Source of the DNA: Gracilariopsis chorda
Lineage: Eukaryota > Rhodophyta > Florideophyceae > Gracilariales > Gracilariaceae
Length of the DNA stretch: 64,000 nt
NCBI GenBank assembly: GCA_003194525.1
Contig: NBIV01000037.1
Location: 357,286 to 421,285, forward strand
Direction of reading: 5' to 3'
Part shown: piece by piece, positions 44,497 to 55,952 of the stretch
How the letters are laid out: the number at the start of each line of letters is the position of its first letter
Position numbering within the stretch: position 1 is the first letter of the stretch
Translations under genes and position numbers: made by a program
The notes under the pieces: generated by a model
Told to the model about the DNA's origin: nothing
The model's input: the letters and a program-made list of their open reading frames with translations, nothing else
Databases searched by the model: none

Positions 44497-46851
44497 ATGG
44501 CGCCGAAGGGAAAGAAGCGAGGCCCGGCAAGGGTTCGTGCGGCGAATGCGCTTAAGACGTGGCGAAAGGCTATTGAGGAGCGAACCGCGAGTGGAACGAA
44601 AGCGAATTAATGTGTTCCCAGGAGCGGTTTATCGGTGAGGAGGTCAGAAGAAGGTGCTTCGAAGAGAGGGGGAAGAGTTGGGGCAAAGAACGTCGGATCC
44701 GAGCGCACGACGAGTGAGCGCAAGACAAGTGAGCGCACGAAGAGTGAGAATTTGAAGGCTGATGCCCATGCGCATGTAGCACGCAAGAGAGATTCGTTTC
44801 GGGGAGAGCGATCTATGCCTGGGTCTGGTGGTGGGGTGGAGGGTAAGAAAGGGTCGGTTGCTAGGAGAAGAGAAGAGGTACCAGATCAGGGAGGGTTGAA
44901 AGCAAATGCGCGGGTCGAAGACCGAAATAAATATGAAGAAATGCCAGAAAGGAAACAAATGGAAGAGGCAGTTTCGCTGAAGAGAAGTGGAGCCCCAACG
45001 GGAAATCAATATGGAGGAGAGGTAAATGTCCCTTTAGTACAGAGTGATGGGGATGAAGAGGATCCCATTGTGGAGGGGAGATGGACGAGAGAGAGAATAG
45101 AGGAAGGAGTGGGACGCCACTCTGATTTAAAGGAAACGCGGAAAGTGCAAGAAGTGGTCAGAGCGACTGCTGGAATACAGGAAACATCGAAAAGCAGAGA
45201 ACGTACGAGCACCCCGGTACGGGCGCGAAAGGTGCAAATGGCTCAAGACTTGGAAAGTGATAAAGGAAGCATAACGCCGCGGACTCCAGAAGGAGTGCGA
45301 GAGCGGAAACGAAGTGTTCATCCGTCGCCAAGTGAGCCTGCTGAGGAGCGACGGCTGCCTGTCAATATTTTGGGAGATGCAGGGAATGACGACATCGGTG
45401 TGATATCTCGATCTTCGTTAGTTGAGAGGGTCAATATGTTGAATGCAGAACTCGGGCATGTCCAAGGGGACCAGTGCAGCCTAGAGATGTCACTGAAGCT
45501 GACGCAAGAGGAACTGACGAGGGTGAGAGAAGAGATGAGCGAGAAGAATTTGCTGATAGATAGCTTACGGGAAGGGATGAAGGTGAGACGAGGGGAGAGA
45601 AAGGGATCTGAAGCTGAAAAGGAATTGCGAGGGCGTAGGAAGTATGTGGTTGATGTGCAAGAAGGTTTTTATGGTTTTGCCAGGGTAGTATATGATAGGT
45701 TGTTGTACTATGCAAAGGTGGAGGTATCGGAGCTTTGTTTTACTTCGGAAGGTGTGGAAAGGAACTGGACGGATCGATGCAAATTATTGGGGAAGGGAAA
45801 AGAGGGGAGTATGTTTGTTTTGGGAGGAAAGGAGATTGTACCTCGATGTCCGTTTGAGATTGCGTCTGAGATGAGGTCGTACACGCCTTCTACGGGAGGA
45901 GGAAGTAATGAATTATTGAATTACTTGGTTGGCGTTGAGATTGAGGGGGAGAGATGGGAGTCGATTCGTGAAGCGGGTAGGAAGGATCAATGCGTGCGGG
46001 AGGTTGTTGCGGACAGGTGTTTGAGGCAACGTATGAAGCAGAAGTTGAGTGATCTGATTGGGGTGCGGAAGCGTGCGGCACGGGACAAAATGTTTTCGTT
46101 GCTTAGATATGACTTGATAGCCAGACGTATGAGACCGCGAGAGGGGAGGGAGCTAGACATTGAGTTGAAGAAGCAGTTAGAAAAAGCAAAGACGAAATTC
46201 AAGGGGGATGTGGAGGCAAAGAGCGGTAGTTTATGTTCTTGGAGGATGAAAACAATCGAAGATCTTACGTGTTCTGGATTTCAGGTTGCTGGGCGGCTGA
46301 GAGAGTTTAGTGAAGGGGACATGTACTTCAAGAACGGGGCTGCGGTGGAAGTGTTGGAAGAATTCATGGGATATGAGTTGGGAGCGGAAAGGGAGGGAAA
46401 GATGGAATACGTTGATGGGACAGTGATGCATTTGGCTTGTTTGGATGCGTGGATCGGATGTGTTTTGAGGGCAATGGACACAGATGTAGGGCGTGGAGGA
46501 AGACGGCAGTTGTTATGTTCTACGTTGTACGGTGAGTTTCTTCCGCTCGCGGTAGAGAATATACTTGGTGTGGCGTGGGAGACGGTGAGAGAGCTACATC
46601 ATGAAGAATTGGAGAATGAAGGTTGCGATGAGGGTGACCCGCGTTGTATAGCTGGCAATGTGGATAGAGAAGTGACAATAGCGCTGTGGATACCTTCGAA
46701 GCGGAGGATATACTTGGCCGTGAAGGATGAATACTTTTTGGAACATATGACGAAACGGCTGGGAGGGGTGCTGGACTGTTATGTTGCTGCGTCCAGAAGA
46801 TGTGTGGATCAAGAGGTTGGTGAAAGAGGGTCGAGATGTTGGGAGAGGTGA
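44497..46851 (+). CDS. Module copy A, gene 3: coiled-coil protein of unknown function
   Basis: An ATG at 44497 starts a short basic frame to 44610 (MAPKGKKRGPARV). A 738-codon frame at 44635-46851 follows and needs either a short intron or a frame change to join it. Parts in order: a basic, repetitive low-complexity head (SERKTSERTKSE), a coiled coil about residues 260-315 (LVERVNMLNAELGH to EKNLLIDSLREG), then a conserved globular region of about 400 residues with YYAKVEVSELCF, RMKQKLSD.IGVRKR, MYFKNGAAVEVLEEFMGYE and YVDGTVMHLACLDAWI. Copy B has the same order of blocks at 55952-53456. This is the best preserved frame of either module copy apart from the transposase. I know no family for it. 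Confidence 0.6.
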
Positions 46852-47149
46852 GGCGACGGATCATGTCGAGGCGCAGTGGGAGGAATGCCTGGGAGGTTAT
46901 GAAGAACAAGTTGAAGAAGAATAGTGTTACTGGTGGAACGGGTGGTTTGCTGATGTGTTGTAGATTGTGGGGCGTAAGGATTTGAAGAGGTGTCACGATA
47001 GAATCGGTTGATGTAGAAAGGATGGAAGCCCCAGTGAAGACGAAGAGTGAATGGCGGGGGGGGATAGTTTTATCAAATGACGTGGCCTGCACCTAGAATG
47101 GAGGTGGAAGGAATGAGGCCGAACCAAGGAGATACGTCGTCGTCTATGG

Positions 47150-48290
47150 AAGGTTTGGAGATGGGAACTGGATCGGTGGTGTGTTCCCGCTCGTCATCGG
47201 TTGACCACCGAAGGCCGACGCAGTTGAGGGTGATATCGACATTGTCGCGAGGTGGTACGAGTTCAAGGAATTGTACAAAAGCGAATTCCTTTGTAATGGG
47301 GGTGGAAGAGCTTGAAGAGGGGGAACGCAGTTTGAAGCGAACTAGGGCAATGAGCTTGGAGAACCATACAGTGGGTGTGGACGGAGAGGAGGAGTTGGTT
47401 CCTGCGACAAGGGTATGGGAGAACTTTGGTGATCTGGAAGGTCCGAATGATGGAATGGCGAAGTTGCGCTGGAGGAGAGGGACGGATGGTTCTTGGAAGA
47501 CGAGTTCGTTTCGTTCTTGGTTGTGATTGTGTAGTGTTGGGATGTAACTGCCGACGACGTATGCGGAGTTGACGAAGGTGAGACGAGTTTGACGGAGGTT
47601 GTTGGGTGAGGGATTTAGCTTGAGATATTCGATAGGGAGACGAAGGAATGAAGTGTGGTGTGACCTAGTTGTGAGGTGATTGAGAGCGTGTCTGAGAAGA
47701 AGAGTTCTTGAAGAAATTTTGGACTTGCGTTGGGGGTGGATACAAGGTACTTTGCGGCTGTGAAGATGTCGTAGAAGAAAAGATGTTTTCCGTCACGTAC
47801 GAAGGAGGGTTTTGCGGGGTTGCGGTTGAGTTTGAGATCGAGCATGAGAGGATTGGGAAGGGTCTGCGGAAAGTGGATTCCAGTCTTTGAAGAGATTGGA
47901 GCGGTCTATAGCATGGATGGTTTCTGCATGGGCGGTGGCTCTTCGCTTGGAAGTTTTGGAGTAATGTGATTTGAAGAGGACTTGGCCGTGCTCGGAGATG
48001 CCTGCGTCGTTGAAGTGGAGACCCCCGTATCGGCGTATGTCTTCGACGATGTGGTCGAGGAGATGGTAATTGAGGGTTTCGAGGTGGGAGGAGTGGTAGG
48101 GTCCGAGAATGGACGCGGCTGTGACTTGGAAGGATCTGATGTGTTATTCGAGAGATAGGAGGGAGGTGTCTGTCCATTCGGGGGAGGAGTTGTATCGTAT
48201 AGCGGAGAGAAGGAGGTATGTGTACTTGGTGAGGACAGAAGTGATGGGGGAGGAGTCGGTTTCTTTGCAGCATCTCGTCTGTGTTTTCGG
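47150..48290 (-). pseudogene. Module copy A, gene 4: truncated KDZ/Plavaka-like transposase and companion ORF
   Basis: On the minus strand the frame opens abruptly at RCCKETDSSPITSVLTKY near 48275 and carries the transposase C-terminus (LNYHLLDHIVEDIRRYGG, FNDAGISEHGQVLFKSHY, then TSKRRATAHAE). It has a TAA near 48155. The companion ORF follows from 47800 (HLFFYDIFTAAKYL, later FAIPSFGPSRSPKFSH). Both match the complete copy B ORFs at 52.1-53.2 kb. Homology stops at about 48290, so at least 500 N-terminal residues are missing. Confidence 0.75.
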
Positions 48291-48294
48291 AATG

Positions 48295-48577
48295 CTAGTT
48301 TGAGTGCTAGTTTTTCTAGTTTGGGGGTGCTAGAAAGCCTATGGTGGGCGTTCAAAAAAATCTCAGAATGTTTTTGCTAGTATATCTAGCACAAAATACT
48401 AGCTCAAATGAATGCAGAGGTGAATGTGAGAAAACTAGCAACATTCATACTCTCAGTAAGAAACTAGCATTCTATCGTTCAGTTCTCATTCATACTAGAG
48501 CGTAAATACTACGAACAGTGAAGGGGTGAATGTTTGTCATCTAGTGCCAGATCATTCACCATCGGCGATGAAATCTA
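48295..48577. repeat. CTAG-rich cluster at the copy A breakpoint
   Basis: Twelve CTAG words occur in about 280 bp, many as ACTAGC or GCTAG, including GCTAGTATATCTAGC at 48376. This begins exactly where homology to the transposase ends. It may be a decayed tandem repeat or element terminus. Confidence 0.6.
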
Positions 48578-48655
48578 GCAGACATGGACGTTTCGGATGC
48601 GGTACTCATTCACTTTTACCTCGTCTAATGGATGTAATCTTGAATCTATACTACG

Positions 48656-48811
48656 CCAGTACAGGCCTCCCCTCACCGTCTATCGTGGAATGGAAACCGC
48701 TTTCATTGTCGTTTCATTTTGATCCAGGCGTAGTGCGCCTAGAAAAAATCGAAAACGGTAACAAAAACGGCCTCCATTCCACGATAGACGGTCAGGCGAG
48801 GCTTGTACCGG
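48656..48811. repeat. 156-bp imperfect palindrome between the two module copies
   Basis: Outer arms of about 40 bp share ACCGTCTATCGTGGAATGGA in inverted orientation. Pairing continues inward to the centre AGGCGTAGTGCGCCT at about 48733. It is a fold-back structure of the same scale as the ones in the divergent promoters, with unrelated sequence. Confidence 0.8.
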
Positions 48812-49079
48812 TCACAAAACGAAACCACAAAGAAACAAGTTCGAATGCGCTCCCTCCTTTCATCACGACGCCTCCAACAACACAACTTGTGTTGAACACA
48901 CGTACCTCATCCAAACCTCTGCTCATCCCCCCTCGCTGCACCTTCTCCCTTCGACCTCCCCATTCGCACCTGCAGAAGATACAAATAAGCAAACACAAAC
49001 AAACACTCGTTAGAAACCATCAAACCTCATCCAATCTGCAACTTCTCTCTCGCACATTCGCATCAATAAGCAAACAAAA
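48812..49079. other. Spacer, possible minus-strand exon
   Basis: On the minus strand a pyrimidine tract and TTCTGCAG near 48975 precede an open frame to 48792. It could be the last exon of a minus-strand transcript running through the tandem array to its right. Not a confident gene. Confidence 0.3.
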
Positions 49080-49745
49080 GTCAGATCTCCATCAAATAAA
49101 GAATCCAAAATAACTTCGCCACCGCACTCACCTCTAAGAAAAACACCCACTCCTTATCACCTAGTGCAGTATCCACAACGCTTCGCAGCAGAAACCAAAA
49201 ACTTGTCAGTTCTCCGTACATAGCCAATACCAGATAACATTAGCACTTAAACTCACCTTGCAACCACCACTTCTTCAAACCCATTTCCCATCTCGCTCGC
49301 TTCGCATCAATAAACAAGAACGTGTCAGATCTCTTTAGGTAGCCAGTCCCAGAAAACATTCTCAATGAAACTCACCTTGTAGCAACCAGTTCTTCGCACC
49401 CATTCGCTCATGCCTCTCCCTTCGCGCTTAAACACAGAAACATGTCAGATCTCCACCAAAAAACGAAGCAAAACTAAAACACAACCGCACTCACCTCTAT
49501 GCTCGCCATTCATTCGCTCTCACCTATCACCGCATCCACAACGCGTCGCGACAGCAACAAACTCTTGTCAGATCTCCGCACGTAGTCGTTACCAGATAAC
49601 ATTCGCAGTCTAACTCACCTTGTAGAAACCACTTCTGCTCACCCGATCCACCCCTTCTCATTCATATAGCTCCGTATCAAGAAACAAAACATGTCCGGTC
49701 CTCGTCCAGATTGAAAAGTGAACAGCATAGCAAACTCACCTGTTC
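49080..49745 (-). repeat. Tandem array of about 121-bp units with regular splice-donor motifs
   Basis: The word ACTCACCT, which is AGGTGAGT on the minus strand, recurs at 49126, 49251, 49370, 49489, 49613 and 49734, with spacings of 119-125 bp. Each unit also has a GTCAGATCTCC-like word at a fixed distance, which on the minus strand gives CTGAC, a plausible branch point, about 45-50 nt after the donor. Two alternating unit types are visible. Either this is an ordinary diverged tandem repeat or a run of duplicated micro-exons and introns on the minus strand. Confidence 0.7.
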
Positions 49746-50289
49746 CTCGCAGTTTTCCAAGCCCCTAGCTTCATCCCAAAACACTGCAGTTGCTCCCTCT
49801 CCCGCATGAACATAGAAAGCGTAGCGAGAGTCAGCACATGTCAACACACGAAAAAACGAGACGTACTCAATTGCACTTCACGAACCTGCAAGCACGAGCG
49901 GGACGTTCCGCCACATCCAGCGTCCAGGAAATCGCATGCTCCGAAGATAACACTGATCTACACCCTCGTCTACACATGTTCCCAACCTTTTCATGCGAAA
50001 TAATCAAGTCCTCGCCGTCGCTTAAAAAATTTACCATCTTTGAATGTTTTCATTCCAAACTACTTTCCCGTCCACAAACGTGCCATGCCTGCCGTGCCTG
50101 CCACGCGCCTCTCTGGTGCATCACAATGCCACCTGATTGCTGCTCCTGAGCAGTCATATATTCTCCCAGAACGCCTCCCACGTCTTTCTCATCTCCCACA
50201 GACTTACATCCTTCTCCTCTGCACCATGCAGCCTTGTTGCTTCCACAGGTGCTCCTTCCAGACAAAACTCCACGCCTCCCTTGTCTAAC
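49746..50289. other. Upstream region of the copy B transposase gene
   Basis: Pyrimidine-rich on the plus strand. A frame at 49790-50149 has a Cys/His cluster (CHACRACHAPLWC) but no clear link to the transposase. An upstream exon is possible. Confidence 0.35.
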
Positions 50290-52553
50290 ACCAGCGCCGT
50301 TGTCGCCTCCGCCACACCCCCAACCGCTTCCTCGCCACCACTCCCAGGAAAGGCACCCAGCTCCCACCCCGCACCAAACGACCACGCATTGAGACCGCAG
50401 ACTCCCGCTCCGTTCGCATCTCAAACCGCCCCTCTGACAACGTTCCGCTCGTGGAAGACGATGAACACCATTCCAGCCAGATCGCTCTAGCCGTTCGCTC
50501 CGCCGACGCCGTCCACCTTCTCCACTCCTCTCTCTCCTCCCCTTGCAACACACCTGCTTCCAGCACCCTCGCACCTGCCAACCTCCACCCTATTGTCTCT
50601 TACATCGCTTCCATCGCCACCAATCTCGGCAAACGCAAAGCAGACGAACTCATCAACCTTCTCAAAGACCCGGATTACTCCCAGGCACTCATCCAACAAA
50701 TAACGTCCGTCTCCCACTGCCTTGAACTCCATGCAAAGCTCTTCGAGGACACCGTCGGCTCTATCGGCTTCGAATCCAGAACTATACGTCACAAATCCCC
50801 AAACATCACCGCAACTCTCTACCTGAAAAACTCCGTCGATGTCCTCCTCAAACAACTCCACTACGCTTCTCGCGCAAACACCTTCTTCCAACCAGTAAGA
50901 CAGTCTGCGTCAGACGGCTCCCCCGCACACGCTCACCCCATGGCTTCAAAACTTGGTACATGCGTCTACAAGAATCTCAAGCACCACATCCTACATTCTC
51001 AAGACCCAGATGTTATTTGGCACAACTCCAACATCACTGGCATTGAATCTTTCATAGGCTTCGTACAGCTTTACTCAGACAAGTCTTCCACCTCGCTCAA
51101 GAACTCCTCTATCACCTCCTACCCCCTCCACATCACCCTCCTCAACTTTTCAGACTCCTTCCGCCGCCATTGCATATCCCGTAACTACACCCTACTCGGC
51201 TACTTCCCCACGTCCTTCGAAGCCCCTTCCTCCCCATCCGACGAGGATTCCCTCGAAGACCGCTCGCTTTCCTCCGCCATCACCCGTACCACCCGAATGG
51301 AACTCATTCAAGAAGGTCTGCAAACCATCCTCGAGCCCCTTGCAGCTGTTGACTTCAAAGGATTTCCTTTCCGGGATGAAGACCAGGTCATCCGGCAGTG
51401 CCACCCAGTCATCGAAAACTATGCTGCAGACATCCCCGAAGCGAAAGACATCCTCGCTGTCCTCCACGGCACAAAACCGTTGAAGCCCTGCTATATATGC
51501 CTCGTTCCCCGCTCCGACCTCAGCCTCCACCTCAGCTCCTTAACCTCTCGAACCGCTTCCCACACCCTCCAAACAAGATCCTCACACGACGCCCTTTTCA
51601 AGGATGCAAATAACGCCGAACTACAACGTAGACCGCGCGTCGCAAGGACTCTCAGAGATCAAGCAGCATCTCTCCTGCACACAAACTCCCTCTCCCCCTA
51701 CCACTCCTTCTTCGAATCTTACCCCCTCCTCAATATTTCCCCACTGGTCACCCCATACTCCATCTTCTCCTTCGAACCCCTTCACAATCTGCACCTCGGT
51801 ATCTCCAAACTCGTCAAACTCGCAACCATCGAACGCCTGAAATCCGACAATCTCTTCACCACTGTTGGCTCCTCCTCGAGATCATTCAAATCCATTCGAA
51901 GCACCCTTCTCACCCATGCAAACACCATTCTCGCAGATATCGAAGTCAACTTCTCCGCACTGGGACTTCACATTGACTTTTCCACCGCAGAGAAGGGCAA
52001 ATCCCTCAACGGCTTCTTCATCCCGGACGGCATCAAAGGCATGCTCGAGGCAAACGATTACCGCGCAGTCGACATGGTGTTTCCCTTCGTAGGCGCCTTC
52101 TTCGATCGTTGCTGCAACGAAGTTGACACAGCACCCATCACATCCATCTTCACGACATACGCCAACCACTTCACTACCGCACTCCACTACAACACCACCT
52201 CAGAATGGACACACCAACAATTTCGTTCCCTCCAAGAACTCATCAAGCACTTCAAGCATCTCTGCGTCTCCATCCTCGGCCCTTTCCAGGCTTCTCACTT
52301 CGGAACGCTCAAATTCCACCTTCTCGATCACGTTGTCGCCGACATCAAACTATACGGAGGTCTCCACTTCACTGACGCTGGCATCTGCGAACACGCACAC
52401 CTACTCTTCAAAAACCATTATCGGCGCACATCCCGAAGATCTTCAACCGCTCACAGAGAAACAATCGACGCAATTCAACTCACAGAAGGCTTTCGAAACT
52501 CAACTGCCATCCCCCACCGCCTTTCCTCCTCCTCAAACTCCCACACACTCTAA
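50290..52553 (+). CDS. Module copy B, gene 4: KDZ/Plavaka-like transposase
   Basis: The frame is open from about 50290 and unbroken to TAA at 52551-52553 (the part from 50451 alone gives about 700 residues). It resembles the fungal Plavaka group of KDZ DNA transposases. Recognisable parts are a Cys pair motif KPCYICLVPRSDL near residue 350, an Arg-rich segment (RRPRVARTLRDQAASLL), a phrase SLSPYHSFFESYPL that leads into FEPLHNLHLGISK (like the DLLHEFELG block), and a C-terminal GICEHAHLLFKNHY followed by RTSRR that carries the expected catalytic Glu and basic tail. KDZ enzymes move DNA elements and in some lineages carry DNA-modification genes. The true start is unknown; no ATG is obvious at the upstream end, so a 5' exon is likely. 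A CACTA-type Tnp2 enzyme is the alternative. Confidence 0.65.
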
Positions 52554-52568
52554 GCTCGAAGATATTCC

Positions 52569-53402
52569 ATGGTTCGCGCCGGTACCACCATTCTCTTTCG
52601 GGATATAATCACCGCAGAAAAGTACCTTCGGGCGAACCCAAACCGCTCCAATGCCTCTCTCTCAAACATCTTCACCTCTTCCACCATATCGTTCATCACC
52701 CAAATCTCACGAGACGCAATCTCACCGTTTCACAATCTATGCCTCGAAGCGCTTGGACTTTCCCCTTCTTCACCCTCCCTCTCTTCTCTCAACTTCTCTG
52801 TCGTCAACTCCGCCTTCATCCGCAGTGGTTTCACCCCTTCCTTGCAAGACGTCGACAGAACGTTCAAATGCATCCGGTTCACAGAACCATCGGCCCCTGT
52901 TCTCCAGCGCATCTTTGCCACCACCAGCTTCGGTCCTTCAAAACTTCCAAAGTTCTCTCATATTCTCGCCTCAAGCACTCCACCACCCAACTGCAAGTTC
53001 CCCACGGTTTGGGTATGTAAGCTTCTTGCCCTTCTCCGCTTCCGCATAAAAGACGATGAGCCAATTGAACGCGAATATGCTTTCGTCCGCTTGTTCGAAC
53101 TCACAGATCCTCTTGATCACGTGGATCAAACTCTTAACTGCATCACCCTCCGTTGGGCGACAGACGATGAACATGACCATACTATTCTCCCCGCTCTTCA
53201 CGGAACCTGGAATCCTAGCCCCAATGCCACACCTTGGTTCGGTCTTGTTCCTTTCTCCGCCATCAAAAGTTCCGTGCATCTTGTTCGCCAGAACTCCCCA
53301 GCACGACCTTTCTTTCCGCCCCTTCCATGGCAAGAACATCGTTTCTATATGAACAGATTCTTCCGCGACCCACGAGCAAGAGCTTATTCCACCGCAAGGT
53401 AA
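52569..53402 (+). CDS. Module copy B, companion ORF of the transposase
   Basis: An ATG 15 bp after the transposase stop starts a 277-residue ORF in a different frame. It carries TILFRDIITAEKYL at its start, FATTSFGPSKLPKFSH in the middle and EREYAFVRLFEL with LNCITLRWATDDEHD towards the end. The same ORF follows the truncated transposase in copy A. It may be a C-terminal domain joined by a small intron or frame change, or a separate accessory protein. No family is recognised. It ends 53 bp before the convergent gene 3. Confidence 0.55.
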   Translation: MVRAGTTILFRDIITAEKYLRANPNRSNASLSNIFTSSTISFITQISRDAISPFHNLCLEALGLSPSSPSLSSLNFSVVNSAFIRSGFTPSLQDVDRTFKCIRFTEPSAPVLQRIFATTSFGPSKLPKFSHILASSTPPPNCKFPTVWVCKLLALLRFRIKDDEPIEREYAFVRLFELTDPLDHVDQTLNCITLRWATDDEHDHTILPALHGTWNPSPNATPWFGLVPFSAIKSSVHLVRQNSPARPFFPPLPWQEHRFYMNRFFRDPRARAYSTAR

Positions 53403-53455
53403 TCAAATTTAGAAACACAGACCCGCTAACTCTAGCAATAAACTTCTTAAACTTC

Positions 53456-55952
53456 TCATTCCTCCGCCATCTCTTCTCCACGCCCACCGTCCTCTCCGTC
53501 TTCCTTCCCCTCCCCTTCCTCTCTGGGTTCCAACATTTCTTTCTCAACGGCTACCAACTCCTTAAACTCCCGTTCTTCAGGCATGCAACGGCCGACGTAG
53601 CAATCAAATACATTACCAAGGTACGTAGTCATTTCATCCAAAAACACCTCGTACTGGACACACAGATACACCATTTGGTTCGACGGAATCCAACACACAA
53701 CGGTCCCCTCACGTTCCTCATTCCCTACCACTTCAGTCGGATCTTCAGCTTTCACACCATAGTTCACAAGCTCCTTCCCGTACTTCCCTTCGATCTTCCC
53801 TCTCGCATTCAGTAGGATATCCTCCACAGCAAGCGGGAGATACTTTGCATACATACATCGAAAACAGCATTTGCCGCTTCCCTCCTCTCCCCACATCTTC
53901 TATCAATGCCTCTACCACAGAAGCAATCCACGCATCCAATCGCACCAAATGCATCACACTTCCATCTACATAGCTCGTCTCACGTTCCCTGCACGGTCGC
54001 TCCACGTCGTACCCCATAACTTCCCTCAACACCTCCACACTCAATCCGTTCTTGAAGTACAAGTCATCTGGTTCTTCTCCATACTTTGTCGAAGTCACGT
54101 CATAACCAGAGAAACATATTCTGTCTAAACCAGACAACCTCCACGCACATAAGATCGGATCTCCCCTCTCATCTTTCGGCAACAATTTCTCTTCCGCCTC
54201 CTTCATCTGCTCTTCATACGCCACAGCCACCTCTTCATCATCCTCCTTCCGCGGTTTCCTAGCAAGTAGAGTGTACCCCAGACCAAAGAATAACCTATCC
54301 CTCGCATTCCTTTTCCGCACCCGGACAGTATCACTAAGAGCCTGTTTCATGCGCCTCCTCAAACACAGATCCCTCCTCAACTCTTCTTCGCAGTCAACCT
54401 TAATCCCCATGGCTTCGAACCTTTTCCAAATCGGATTCTCCAGCTCCATCCGCACCACATGCAACAACATCTCATCGCTTCCTCCTCGAAAAGACGGAGT
54501 GTAGGCCTTTGGCCACCACGACTTTCTTCCTAGCGCCAGCTCCATAGGATCCAAAGGCACCATCTCCTTCTCGTCTATAATCAGAACACTGTGCTTCCTC
54601 CCCGGTCCCACCTCTTCAGCCCTGTTCGACCAGTTTCACTCCGAAAATCTCCTTCCGAGGCACAACTCAGTGGTCTCCTGCTTCGCATATACCAATATCT
54701 TCTCATAAACTTTCGAGGCTACTCCAATGAAACGTATATCAATTTCGATTTCGTACCATTTCCGACCACTCTTGATGTCTTTGCCACTCAGTTTTCCTGT
54801 TCGACCAGGAATACTCTCTCTTAATGACGTCAGCAGCATCTATTTCTTCGTAAGTTCATCTTCTAGCCTCTTCATCTCCCTCTTTGCCAGGTTCAAGCTT
54901 ATTTGGAGGCTAGTGTTGTCATCTCTTGCTCTTCTTAGTTCCCCCTTCAGGTCTCCAAGCTTTGTCAACAGCTGATTCCGTCCCATAAACTTTGCCTCTC
55001 CATGCTCCGTTCTCTTATGTCCCACTTCCTTCAACGGCTCAATTCCATCTTCATCCTCATCCTCCTCATACCTTTCCTTCTCCCAGATCCGATCTCCCTT
55101 CCCACCACCACCTACCCTCGTGCATTGTATCGACTCCCTTCGTATAGCTTCGTCAGCGTATCCATGTTCGACACTCTTCATAGCATTATCCCGATTGAGC
55201 CGGTAAGAGGACCCTTGCGTTGTTCTGCGTGCCGGGACTCTGCGAGTTCGGCCTCCATTTGCGCAAACAACGGCTGATTGCTTCGTATTTTCCTTCCCTC
55301 CACGTCCCTCCCCGCCAACACGTCGTACTGCAGCTTGAAAACGAACGGGACCCTTCTTGCGTTCCCCAATTTCCCCCGTACCTTGGTGTACTTCGTCTTG
55401 CCGTGTCTCACTCACGTGTTCCTTTGAGGCAAGAGTGCTGCCCTGCTCCTCATTCCTCTCTAAACACTGTTCGGCTGCCTTTCATTTACGTCTCTCCTCG
55501 ACGACACCGCCGTAACTGCCACTAGACCTTCGCCTCTTCGGTTTTCTTTCGGTTTCTCCTTCTTCCTCTCCCTCACTTTCTACCAAAAAAACCGTGTGAA
55601 CGGCACGATTACGAGTAACTGGACCTCTCGGCTGTCTTTCCTTCTTCCTCCTTACGACTTCACTCACCGTACGGTACGTCATAGTTGAGGTGCCTCCTTC
55701 CTGCTTTTCATCTTCCTTCCCCGTTTGTACGATGGTACTTTCACGTCGCCTCTCCGTCGTTTGCAACCCAGAACGCGGCGGACCTCTCTTCACATACACA
55801 CCCCGTTTCTTGCTTTTCCGCGCATCTGCAGCACTTGAACTTCCCGCGAAGGGTCTTTCCGAGTCCACACTTGGCCTCCCACCATTTACTTTGAGAGACT
55901 TCGACGTACCGCCCTCCTTACTGTACCGTACGCGCTGCTGCTGTTTTCCCAT
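53456..55952 (-). pseudogene. Module copy B, gene 3: coiled-coil protein, broken
   Basis: An ATG at 55952 (MGKQQQRVRYSKEGG) opens a basic head to 55482. After a frame change the coiled coil appears (LLTKLGDLKGELRRARDD near 54960, ending EDELTKK). A TAG at 54840 interrupts it in frame, the globular part follows (YEKILVYAKQETTELC near 54710), then a TGA near 54633, then RMKQALSDTVRVRKR, DLYFKNGLSVEVLREVMGYD and YVDGSVMHLVRLDAWI, and a last frame change near 53870 with LPLAVEDILLN and VVCWIPSNQMVYL. Each block matches copy A gene 3 in order. This copy is dead. Confidence 0.7.

Noticed and set aside
46520-47092. 190-codon minus-strand frame over the end of gene 3 of copy A
   Set aside because: It arises from the purine-rich sense strand, which lacks stop complements, and it does not match anything in copy B.
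47077-47526. 149-codon plus-strand frame at 47.1-47.5 kb
   Set aside because: It lies antisense to the companion ORF of the transposase, which is conserved between the copies, while this frame is not.
49080-49745. Regular repeats that might suggest a CRISPR array
   Set aside because: The period is about 121 bp, whole units diverge together with no distinct unique spacers, and the genome is eukaryotic.
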